Below, piece after piece: positions 54,636-63,952 of a stretch of 64,000 bases of DNA. The stretch is from Caecitellus pseudoparvulus. Its lineage: Eukaryota; Bigyra: Bicosoecida. A program made the translations under genes and the position numbers. The notes beneath the pieces are model-generated. The model made no database searches, was not told the DNA's origin, and saw only the letters and a program-made list of their open reading frames with translations. The stretch lies in contig CBFFRQ010000065.1 of assembly GCA_965644315.1 (NCBI GenBank), positions 1 through 64,000 on the forward strand, read 5' to 3'. Position 1 is the stretch's first letter. Every line of letters starts with the position of its first letter.

Positions 54636-54820
54636 GTCGCACTTCGACGAGGCTCAGGCGTGGGACAGGCGGACTGGGCGTAAGTGGGCGCTGGTGCTGG
54701 GCAGCTCTATGCCGGCGAGCCACGCGAGTGAGCGGCACAGTACCGCGATGCTCGGGAGAGGCCTGGCGCAAACAGGCGGTGGTGCATTGCAATGTTGGCC
54801 GTGCCGTTCACTGCCCGCGC

Positions 54821-56505
54821 TCAGGCGTGCGCACCCCCCTGCGCCGGCACACAGGCGTCCCACAGCGCGTCAAAGGCAGCCTGGTACTCCCGCACAGCCA
54901 TGGGGTCCCGCACCACCAGCACGTTCTCGGCGTTGCCATGGTGGGCCTGCTGGGTCCAGTTGTAGCTGCCCGTGGCCAGGAGGCGCCCATCCACGACGGC
55001 AAACTTGTGGTGCATGTGGTAGGTGGGGGAGGCATCCAGGCGGGTGGGGATACCGCTGGCCGCCAGGCGCAGGATGTCACTGCCGCGGGACTTGGCCTGC
55101 TCGTCGTCGGAGATGAGGCGCACCGCCACGCCCCGCCCCGCCGCCGCTGCGATGGCGTCAGCGATGGCGTTGTCGGTGATGCTGAACACGGCGATGTCCA
55201 GGGAGGTCACGGCGCGGCGCAGCAGGCGCAGAAGCCGGGCGTGGGCGCCAGGGCTGGGGAAGAACAGGCACTGCGTCTCCCCTCCGCTGCTCCCCCCCTG
55301 TGCGCCTCTCTCCGCCGCTGCAGCCACGGCAGGGTGTGCCGTTATCGCTGAAGCCTCCACGCTGGCCACTGCGGCGGTCGCTTGGGCGAGCCACTCCTGG
55401 GCAGGTGCCAGGGCGGGGGCTGTGCCCTCTGTCGCCAAGGCCGCCATGCACCGCCGGTGATGCGCTGCGTACGCGTCCCCGATGGCGCCCAGCAGCACTG
55501 ACGTGGTGGAGGGCGTGATGCCGCCTGCGTGGGGGGCCAGGGCGCCAGTGATGTCCCCAGGCGACACCAGGGTGCCGTCGGCCAGCTGGGCCACCAGTCC
55601 ATGCACCGCTTCCAGTGCGCCCTTCTGCAGGTCTAGCGCTGGCATGACTGTGGGCGTGGGGGAGGCTGGCCCATCCGCTGCCTCCCCCGCCACCTGCACC
55701 TGCGGACGGCGCCACGTGAGGGCAGCCTCACTGCCCAGGAAGCTGCGCACCTTGTCTTGCACCTGGGAGACGGCTGCTGTGGGCATGTGGAACGCCACGT
55801 CCACATTCCCCACCCGCCCCTTGTCTCCGCGTGGCACGTCAAAGTCGGCGCCGAGCGCGTGCAGTTCTCGTGCGTTGGCGCCGCCCCGCCCGATCAAGGA
55901 GCCCACGGCCGAGGCAGGCATGGTGAGCGTGAAGAAAGAGGCGCCAAAGGCATCCTTGACGCCCCACAAGGCGTCTGCCAGGGCAGACAGTGCAGGGGCC
56001 AGCGCTGTCCCAGGACCAGTCACCACCAAGGCTCCAAACACCGTGTCTTCAGCGGGGTCGTCCTGTGAGAACTGCGCAGTCAGCCCATCAAGAGCAGCCA
56101 GGCTAGACACAGCGGCTTCACACGACGCGAACGTCGGCTGTGCGCCAATGGAGGTGCTCAGTTGCACGGAGAGCGTGTCGTGACAAGGCACCACAGCACA
56201 CACCACGCCGACGACTGCGGCAGCACAGGCCTGGGGCGCCCCAGCCACCCACACGACTGGCCCATGTCCTCCCTGCCCTTCCTTATCTACGTTGATGCTG
56301 CAGCCAGACTTTTCCTGCAGCTCGCGGATCGTGGCGCCTTCTGCGGCGGCGGTTGGTGAGAGCAGTTGCCGCAAATCGGCGCCTGCAAGCTGTGAAGGGC
56401 AGACTCACTCTTGCCGATAACTCGCCCCACCAGGCCCCCCGGCACCCGCACCGCCCATCGCTCTCGAGGCCCAAGCAGGGACGAGCTGTCTGCCGAAGCT
56501 GCCAT
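54821..56505 (-). CDS. Tandem KH-domain and phospholipase D (Zucchini/PLD6-type) fusion protein
   Basis: Exons 56409-56505 and 54821-56340, with a 68-nt phase-1 intron; the join makes a perfect KH loop, GLVGRVIGKKGATIRELQEK. About 538 aa. KH1 covers residues 18-80; KH2, near 55930-55740, has SAVGSLIGRGGANARELHAL. The C-terminal third is a single-HKD phospholipase D domain of the mitochondrial PLD6/Zucchini type (CLFFPSPGAHARLLRLLRRA; DIAVFSITDNAIADAIAAAA; YHMHHKFAVVDGRLLATGSY), with the catalytic H-x-K-x4-D intact. PLD6 proteins are nucleases or lipases of the piRNA pathway, so an RNA-guided-looking nuclease bound through KH domains is inferred. No signal anchor is seen at the N-terminus, unlike PLD6. 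Confidence 0.82.
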
Positions 56506-56585
56506 GGTGCTGCTCGCTGTTGTGCAGAGGCGCGGCGCAGTGACAGTGGTGACTTGGGAAGTGAATTGCCGCCACGCGCTGCACG

Positions 56586-57560
56586 TCAACGCGACGCCAT
56601 GCCGTCCAGGGCCGCAGTGACGCTCTCCCCAACAAGCGGGCTCGCACCACCCACAGCCGATGCATCTGCCCGGTCCCCCCCGTACGCCGCTGCCTTGGCG
56701 GCAGCACCGCCCTTCTCGCTGGCTGGGTCAGGCGTCAAGCTCGTGAACCGCAGGCGAGGGTGCAGCTTGGAGTGGTAAGGCAGCAGGTTCAGGGAACGAG
56801 CGCGCTTGATGGTGCGGGCCATGGCGCGCTGGTGCTTGGCACACAGCTTGGTCAGGCGCTTGGGCAGGATGGTGCCGTTGTCAGCCACGAACTGGGACAG
56901 CAGCGTGGAGTTGTCCACTCGCAGCATGTCCGTGCCGTGGTGGCAGCAGATGCAGTACTGCACTGGCAGCTCCGCCTGCTCGCTGGCAGCCGCCACACTG
57001 CCGTCCTGCATCTTGGCGTACTCCCTGAACAACATGCGCAGGCGAGGCTCAGAGACGGAGTAGGGTGCCTCCACGCTCCTGTGACAGAGATGGGCGGGGA
57101 TGGGAGACGAGTGCAGCCCGGCAACCCTGCACATGCGGCGCCCGAGGTACGTACGCAAAGCGTGCTTCTTCCCGCCGCCAGCGCTGGAAGGCGTTGTCAG
57201 CTGCGTTGGCGCCGACTGGACGTGCGCCGCGCCTGCCTCGCCTGGCCCTGTCCTCACTCTTGCGGTACGGCGCGTCACTGCGCAGGGCAGCTGCACCGGA
57301 GCCGCCAGCGATGAACACATCCTCGTCGTCTCCTGGCACGAGGTCCTCAGGGTCTGGCCCGGCAGCGTCGCCGTTGCTGGCGACAGAGGCGTCTGTGGAG
57401 CACCACGCGAGGCCGGGGCGGAATTTGGCCGGAACCACACGGCGCTGTGCTGTGAGCGCCACGCGGATGAGGGAGCCTGCGAGGAGGGGTTGAGAACTGT
57501 GTGTGGCTGAAGGGATGCCCTGTATGAACAACGTCCTGCGCACGCACGGGCTGTGTGCAT
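56586..57560 (-). CDS. Mitochondrial small-subunit ribosomal protein bS18m
   Basis: Exons 57548-57560 (13 nt), 57155-57476 and 56586-57078; introns of 71 and 76 nt, in phase. The 13-nt first exon gives the only ATG that fits, and the joined N-terminus MHTARSLIRVALTAQRR is a typical basic mitochondrial presequence. The bS18 core is near 56960-56760: VQYCICCHHGTDMLRVDNST, LLSQFVADNGTILPKRLTKL and CAKHQRAMARTIKRARSLNL then LPYHSK, matching the bS18 rRNA-binding stretch. About 275 aa, much longer than bacterial bS18 (about 75 aa), with an acidic/Arg-rich N-terminal extension and an Ala/Gly-rich tail. Confidence 0.87.
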   Translation of the reverse strand: MHTARACAGRCSYRASLQPHTVLNPSSQAPSSAWRSQHSAVWFRPNSAPASRGAPQTPLSPATATLPGQTLRTSCQETTRMCSSLAAPVQLPCAVTRRTARVRTGPGEAGAAHVQSAPTQLTTPSSAGGGKKHALRTYLGRRMCRVAGLHSSPIPAHLCHRSVEAPYSVSEPRLRMLFREYAKMQDGSVAAASEQAELPVQYCICCHHGTDMLRVDNSTLLSQFVADNGTILPKRLTKLCAKHQRAMARTIKRARSLNLLPYHSKLHPRLRFTSLTPDPASEKGGAAAKAAAYGGDRADASAVGGASPLVGESVTAALDGMASR

Positions 57561-58063
57561 GGTGTCGGGGAGGAGCCGGGAGTACGGTGTGCGGAATTGG
57601 CACGGTGTCCGCTGGACAGAGGCGACTTCCTGCAGTGGATAGGTGCCGGAAGAGCACAACCTGGGAGTCAGGAAGTGCTGAGTGTTCAAAAATGTTCCCA
57701 GGTGGCGGCTGGGGTCTTGGTTTGTGACTCGGGTGACAGCAGTGCACTGTCGCGGCGCACGTGCGTGCATGCCAAGAGTCCACCTGTCGAGCTACATGTA
57801 GGCCAGCAGCCACTGTCTCAGGCAGTCGTCACCCGACTGCATTTGCACCCCTTGTCCCCCATGTCGGCCGATCTGCCGCCCAGGCCCACCCTAGTCTTGG
57901 TGCCAGCACTCCCTACCGCATTGCGCAGTTTGTCCGCAGCAACACTTCCCACTCCACACCCAACGCCTCCAAGCGCACGCTCCAGCGGCCCGCAGTCTTC
58001 CAGCCCCAACTCGGCGAGTAAGCCGCTGCTTTGCGTCGCACTCGTTGCCGCAGCGCTCCCAGC
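57561..58063. other. Divergent intergenic region bS18m / HisG
   Basis: 503 bp, no gene seen. CAGTTTGTCCGCAG near 57927 is a distant variant of the recurring word on the HisG side. Confidence 0.4.
57591..57600 (-). promoter_or_regulatory. Candidate core-promoter word CCAATTCCGC
   Basis: Sense-orientation copy, one T shorter, 30 nt upstream of the bS18m ATG at 57560. Confidence 0.35.
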
Positions 58064-59301
58064 ATGGCCGCCGCCAGCCCCGTCGAGGGGTCTGCCCCCC
58101 TCATCCACCTGGCCCTGCCCAAGGGACACATGAAGGACAACGTCTTCAAGCTCATGGAGGAGGCTGGCATGAAGGTGAAGTTGGGCAACGACCGGGCGTA
58201 CCGCCCCAGCATCTCTGTCCCCGGCTACGACGTCAAGTTGCTGAAGGTGAGAATCTCCACGCACCACAGCGCGCTCCGGGGTGTGACGTGCACCCCCTGC
58301 TCCTCGCCACTTGCCGTGCGCAGCCCCAGAACATCTTGGGACTGCTGAAAACTGGAGCTCGTGATCTTGGCTTTGCCGGCCTGGACTGGGCCACCGAGCT
58401 GGGCCTCACAGGGGACGTGGTGGAGGTGTGTCAGTTGTTTGCGGGTTCACTGCGGATTTTGATGCCGCACCCCACTGCAATGCCCCACCCAACGGCGCCG
58501 TCTGGCATGGCATGCTTGTGGGCACCCCTGAACTTGCATCTCTGCCCGCGCACAGCTCATGGACACCAAGTTGGACCCTGTGCGCATTGTCGCTGCCGCA
58601 CCCACAGAGGACATGCTGACAAAGGGCAAGGGCCTGGGCGGCCGCAAGCTGGTGGTGGCGTCCGAGTACGAGGGCATCTGCCGGGCATGGATTGAGAAGA
58701 AGGGCCTGGATGTGAGTGCACAGGCGCCGTCACGCGTGCTGCGGGGTCGCCCCCCCGCGTTACGCGCCGGGGGCCGGCGCTGCGGTGCTGCCCGTGACTT
58801 GCGGAATATTGCACCCTTGCACCGTTTCCCACCTGGCAGGCGGAATTCCTCCGCGCATACGGCGCCACCGAGTCCCTGCCCCCTGAGGACGCCGACTGCA
58901 TCGTGGACAACACCGCCACTGGCTCCACCCTGCGAGCCAACAACCTGCACATCCTGGAAACCATCACGCGCTCCTCCACCCGCCTCTTCGCCTCCAAGCA
59001 GGCACTGGCTGACCCCGAGAAGAAGGCTGCCATCGACACCTTTGTCCTGCTGCTGCAGAGCGTCCTGGACGCCCGGGCCCGCTCCCTGCTCAACTTCAAC
59101 GTCGCAGCAGACAAGCTGGAGGAGGTACTGGAGGGCCTGCCTTCCATGCGTGCCCCCACCGTCACCCAGCTGAGGGGTGCGGAGGGCTTCGCCGTGTCCA
59201 CGGCCGTGCCCACCGGCGATGTGCCGGGCCTGGTGCCGGTGCTCAAGGCCCACGGCGCGACGGACATCCTCGTTCTGCCCATCCAGCAGCTGGTGGCGTG
59301 A
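58064..59301 (+). CDS. HisG: ATP phosphoribosyltransferase (HisG, long form)
   Basis: First enzyme of histidine synthesis: joins ATP and PRPP. Exons 58064-58246, 58324-58425, 58556-58711 and 58840-59301; introns of 77, 130 and 128 nt, all phase 0. 300 aa, the length of the hexameric bacterial long form. N-terminal motif HLALPKGHMKDNVFKLMEEA; exon 2 has LLKTGARDLGFAGLDW; the PRPP-binding loop is CIVDNTATGSTLRANNL in exon 4. The C-terminal part after about 59130 is the histidine-sensing regulatory domain (LRGAEGFAVSTAVP), so feedback inhibition is expected. Animals lack this enzyme; its presence means the organism makes its own histidine. It converges on the RlmN-like gene with 6 bp between stops. 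Confidence 0.93.
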
Positions 59302-59307
59302 GGATCG

Positions 59308-60720
59308 TCAGCTGACGCCCGTGGCCGAAGTTGCGTTGGCCACAGAATGCAGCTGACCACACGCCGCCATGATGTCGTCCCCGCGCGACTGCCGCACGGT
59401 GGCGCGCACACCGCCCTGCTGCAACCATCGCTGAAAGTTCCTCACGGCATCCACGGATGCGCCTTGGACAGGCGCGCCCTCCCACGCGTTAAACATGCTG
59501 TGTTGCGAGCGAGGGCGCAGTGCGGGATTGCCGGCGTGAGCGAGGGACAGCTGCTTCCTCACATCAAGTTGACGTGCAGCCACTGCAGGCCAATGTCACG
59601 GCAGAATTCCACGAGGGCTGCGGCATCTGCACGGCCTGCATTCAGGCCTTCCAGCGGCGTGTACTCCAGCGTCACCCGAGCATCCCGTGCTACCCGCCCC
59701 CCTTCCTTCAAGATGCCTGCGCACAGCACGGCGGCAAAGCGTGCAGGGGTGCTTTCACTTAAAAAGCGCAGCACAAGGCTGGGGCATGCACTCACTGATG
59801 TACTGTTTGATGGCGTCCTTGAGCTCTGCGAGGGGCCATCGCCGATTCACGTCCATAATGTGACTCCGCACGTCATCCACAGCAGAGTGCAGCGAAACCG
59901 CCAAACTGGCGCCACATGCAGAAGCCAGCTCTGGGATGCGGGGGGCCACGCCAGAGGTGCTGACAGTCACTCTGCGCCGCGAGAGCCCCAGGCCCTCGGG
60001 GTGGGTCAGCACTTGAATGGCGCGCTTCACGCTGCGCCAGTTGTACAGCGGCTCACCCTGCCCCATGAACACGACGTTGGAGATGGGCCGGCGGCGCAGA
60101 GCACTGCCCTGCACTCCATGCATGCTGGTCAGTGCAGCGACACTGTCAGGGGCAGTGGCCCGCAGCTGCCGCGACGCCTGCAGCACTTGGGCCAGGATGT
60201 CCGCTGCAGCCAGGTTGCGGAGGAGCGGCTGCGTGCCCGTGTGGCAGAAGGAGCAGGACAGGGTGCAGCCGACCTGGGAGGAGACGCACAGTGTGCGGGA
60301 CCCAGCTGATGGGATCCACACCATCTCCACCTGCCCCCCTGTCCGTTTCTGGGCGGGGGCCAGTGTGGAAGGCAAGCTCAGCAACCACTTGCGCGTGCCA
60401 TCCGTTGAGGTCTGTGCAGCCACCACTTCCCCCGCGTCAACGGTCAAGCCAGCTGCCTGCAGACGAGCCACGCACGCCTTCCCCAAGCTCTGCATCTCCT
60501 TGAAGTTACAGCTGTTCTGTCGGTGCAGCTCCTGAAACAGCTGCCCGGCCCGGAAAGTAGGCAGCCCAGCACCTTGGCTGACGAGCGTCTGCAGAGCGGG
60601 CAGGTCCTCCCCCAGCACATTTACGGCAGGGGAGGCGGCAGAATGCAGACAAGGCCAGCTTCCTCCTGCTCTGCGCTTGCAGACTTGCAAGGCCGCGCGT
60701 TGGACAGCCCTCACCTGCAT
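59308..60720 (-). CDS. RlmN-type radical SAM RNA (adenine-C2) methyltransferase, probably mitochondrial
   Basis: Exons 59796-60720, 59563-59716 and 59308-59497; introns of 79 and 65 nt, in phase. About 422 aa. The radical-SAM cluster motif is CTLSCSFCHTGTQ (C-x3-C-x2-C); then VVFMGQGEPLYNW, VTVSTSGVAPRI and SLAVSLHSAVDDVRSHIMDV. Exon 2 gives ARVTLEYTPLEGLNAG and VNL|I; exon 3 ends in RQSRGDDIMAACGQL, with the second catalytic Cys. Bacterial RlmN methylates C2 of A2503 in 23S rRNA and A37 in some tRNAs; the Arg-rich start (MQVRAVQRAALQVCKRRAGG) suggests import into mitochondria. Could also act on tRNA. The ATG follows a CAATTTCCGC word by 3 nt. Confidence 0.88.
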
Positions 60721-60723
60721 GTC

Positions 60724-60733
60724 GCGGAAATTG
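60724..60733 (-). promoter_or_regulatory. Candidate core-promoter word CAATTTCCGC
   Basis: Exact sense-orientation copy ending 3 nt before the RlmN-like ATG at 60720. Confidence 0.35.
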
Positions 60734-61120
60734 AACCACCACCCTCACAAAGCCAAAGGACCCTTTCTGAGCTTGGGATTTGGTGCACGTCGCTGCTGCG
60801 CGGTGCAAATGCTATCTGGGCGTAATGAAGGTTGCTGTACATTCTTTTCGCTGGCAATTGAGTTGGGCGATGCTTTCTCTGACCTCTTGCTTTGCCGTAC
60901 ATTTCCTGGATCTAGCACATGTCACTCTGCACAACGCCACGCACGATTGCTCCTGCCTCGCAAATCAACCAGAGCTCTGCAAGACCTGCAGCGCCACCCC
61001 CAGATTTGCCTAGGCTAACCCCCCCTGCTCGTGCTTGCCGGCCCTTAAACGCAGCTTGCCAGGCGCTGTTTTGCACGAGACAGGTTTGCGTCGCAGCGCA
61101 GTGAAACGCCAACACGCACC
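60734..61120. other. Divergent intergenic region RlmN-like / rhomboid
   Basis: About 390 bp, no gene seen; relatively AT-rich for the window. Confidence 0.4.
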
Positions 61121-62508
61121 ATGTCCGGCGAGGCGCCACGCACGCTGCAGGCCACGCGTGGCGGCGGTGTCTTCAACTACCTCCCCTTTACTACAACGTT
61201 CTTTATGTGCGCGTGTCTCGGCACGTTCTTGCTCCAGTTCTTCTTGCCTGACGTCGCCTCCACTGGGGAGTTTGCCATCACGCCTGGCTTCATCGTCTTC
61301 TACTTCCAGTGGTACCGCCTCATCTCCAGCGCCTTCTTCCATGGTGGCCTCTTGCACATTGGCTTCAATATGATGACTTTGTATGCGCTCGGGACATCCT
61401 TGGTGAGCGGCAGCGCTGTCCCCTCCGCTCCGCTTACCCCACCCTCAATCTCTGACCCCGCAACCATGCTCAGGAGAGGCAGCTAGGCAGCTTGCACATG
61501 TTCGTGACAAGCTGGATCATCCTGCTCACGTCGGGGTTCATGTACACGGCAGCGTGCATGCTGTTGTGGGCGGTCACTGGCGCGCAGGGGTGGCTGCTGT
61601 ACTCCGCAGTGGGGTACTCTGGTGTCCTTTTCGGCATGGCGGTGCAGGAGAGCGCCTTGTCCTTCCTCCCCACACGCTCTGTCTTTGGTTGCTTCAATGT
61701 GCCCACGAAGTGGTACCCCTGGGTGCTCATGGTGGTCCTGCAACTGGTCATGCCCAACATCTCCCTCCTCGGCCACTTGTGTGGCGCTGTGGCTGGTTTC
61801 CTGCACATCCACGGGTACCTGAGCTGGGTGACGCCGTCCCTGGATGGTGTCAAGGCGGTGGAGGAGGCAGCGGTGCTGCAGTGCTGTGTGCGCCGGCCCA
61901 ACTACGTCTTGGCGCCCACCTCCTTGCCTCGTCCGGAAGGCGACGCCAACCTCCTCACCACCCTGGCTGGCTGCGTGGCCTTTGCCGTGGCAGGCCTGCG
62001 CCCCATTGTGGCATGCGTATGGAACGCCACTGTGGGCCGCGCCGCGCCCGGATGGACCATGGCAGGCTCCAGCGCCTCAGACCCCCCTGCTTCAGCAGGC
62101 CAGCCAGCGCCACGCCGCATGGTGAATGGGGTGGCGGTGGCGTCCACGCCGGCCCCCGCCCCAGCGCCGGCCCCCGACCTGGAGCTCGGCGCCATCAGCC
62201 CAGGCGGAGACAGTGCGGCATCTGCAGGGCACCACGCGGAGCAGCCTTCCACAGCGTCCTGGCCCTCGGCTCTGCTGCGTGGGGATTTGGCCACACGCGC
62301 CCAAGGGTACGCCCCAGTCTCGGCGGTGGAGGACGGGGAGGATGCGGCCAGCCAAGGCGAGCCTCCAGCGCCACAGCCTGCACCCGACTCCACGGGCAAC
62401 TTCCCTCAAGGCCAGGGGAGGTCGTTGGGGGGAGACACGGTGCAGCCGTCGCGCGGCCGTGGCCAGGGCCGTCTCGCGCACAGCCGCCTCCTGGCTCAGT
62501 CTCAGTGA
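61121..62508 (+). CDS. Rhomboid-family intramembrane serine protease, RHBDD1/RHBL4-like
   Basis: Cleaves transmembrane substrates within the membrane. Exons 61121-61402 and 61474-62508, with a 71-nt phase-0 intron. About 438 aa. Conserved elements: YRLISSAFFHGGLLHIGFNM (the H...N stabilising motif), catalytic Ser in GYSGVLFGMAV (G-x-S-G), and catalytic His in SLLGHLCGAVAGFLHI, placed in a six-helix core. The C-terminal 130 residues are disordered, Pro/Ala-rich. RHBDD1-type members act in ER-associated degradation and often carry a C-terminal ubiquitin or VCP interaction motif; I see none here, so the localisation is open. Confidence 0.88.
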
Positions 62509-62639
62509 AGCTGCAGATGTGACGACAGCGCAAAACTTCAATCCATTCTTACATGTGAACCACCACGTAGTTATTGGAGCCTGCCTCCGCGTCCAGCCTG
62601 CACAGGTTTGCGCGTGTTCCAGCCGCCTGGCTGACAGGT

Positions 62640-62649
62640 CAATTTCCGC
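62640..62649 (+). promoter_or_regulatory. Candidate core-promoter word CAATTTCCGC
   Basis: Exact sense-orientation copy 48 nt upstream of the TRAP1 ATG, in the 188-bp gap after the rhomboid gene. Confidence 0.4.
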
Positions 62650-62696
62650 CGGCCACCCACCGCGCGTGACTCTGCCACACACGCCGTCCGCACACT

Positions 62697-63819
62697 ATGT
62701 TGGCTCGTGGAGTGACGAAGAAATTTATTTCCGCACGGGGCTCGCCGCACCTGTTGCGCGCCCTGGGCGTGTCCCTGCCCCAGGCCACCCTGCCTTCCAT
62801 GCCCCAGTTGGCCAGGCTCTGCAGCTCCCAATCTGCCGCCGCTGCCGAGGCGGATGAGGCAGCAGGGGCAGCCAAGTCTGCAACAGCCGCTGCAGCAGCA
62901 GAACCAAGCGCCGTGGAAGGTGCTGAGGGTGAGTTGCGCAGCGCTGTACGTGCCCTGTGCAAAGACTGGCTTGCTCACGTATTCCGCCACCTGTCACACC
63001 TTTCCAGGCGAGGTGCACGTGTTCCAGACCGAGACAAAGCAGCTGCTGGACATCGTGGCAAACGCGCTGTACACTGACCGCCACGTGTTCGTGCGCGAAC
63101 TCATCTCCAACGCTTCCGATGCCTGCGAGAAGGTTCGCCACATGCAAGTGAGCGGGCAGGATCTCGTGGAGCCTGAAGCGGCCCTGGGCATCCAGCTCTT
63201 CACCGACGAGGAGGCCGGCACCCTGACCATTGTGGACAACGGCATCGGCATGAACCGAGAAGAGGTGAAGACCAACCTCGGCACCATCGCCCACTCTGGC
63301 TCCAAGCAGTTCGTCAAGGCGCTGCAGGAGGGCGCTGCGGAGGCGGCCCAGAACGTCATCGGCCAGTTTGGCGTGGGCTTTTACTCTGCCTTCATGGTGG
63401 CGGACGACATCGAAGTGTACTCCAAGTCAGCTTCCCCTGACTCCCCGGAGGAGACCCTCTGGCGCAGCACGGGCGACGGGTCGTTCAGCATCGCCCCAGC
63501 TTCTGGCGCCGGGCGCGGCACGCGGATCGTGCTCAAGCTCAAGGACACCTGCAAGGACTTCTCCAACGCCGCGACGGTGGAGGACATCATCAAGCGCTAC
63601 TCCAACTTCGTGAACTTCCCCATCTTCCTCAACGGCAAGCAGGTCAACACCGTGTCGGCGCTGTGGGCCGTGCCCAAGTCTCAAGTCACCGAGGAGCAGT
63701 ACGAGGCCTTCTACCGCTACAAGGCCAAGGCGTACGACAAGCCCCTGATGACCATGCACTTTGCCTCTGACGCGCCCATCGAACTCAAGGCCCTGCTCTT
63801 CATCGGGCAGATGAACCCT
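62697..63819 (+). CDS. TRAP1: TRAP1, mitochondrial Hsp90 chaperone (3' incomplete)
   Basis: Mitochondrial ATP-dependent chaperone. Exons 62697-62928 and 63008-63819 so far; the intron is 79 nt, phase 1. Exon 1 encodes a presequence (MLARGVTKKFISARGSPHLL) and an Ala-rich linker. Exon 2 has the GHKL ATP-binding boxes ELISNASDACEKVR, IVDNGIGM, GTIAHSGSKQF and GQFGVGFYSAFMV, then the start of the middle domain (YSNFVNFPIFLNGKQVNTV; TMHFASDAPIELKALLFIGQ). At 63820 a GTACGT donor begins; continuation in frame would stop within nine codons. The remaining roughly 300 residues must lie beyond the window, if the gene is intact. Confidence 0.92.
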
Positions 63820-63952
63820 GTACGTGCGCGTTGCCCCCATGCTGTGTGACCCCCCCTCCACCTCGCGCAACCTTATGGTTCCCTGGCACACCTACGTGGC
63901 ATTGCCTTGGAAAGAGCCGGTTGCGAACATCACCTGGGGCGGCGCGTCACAT

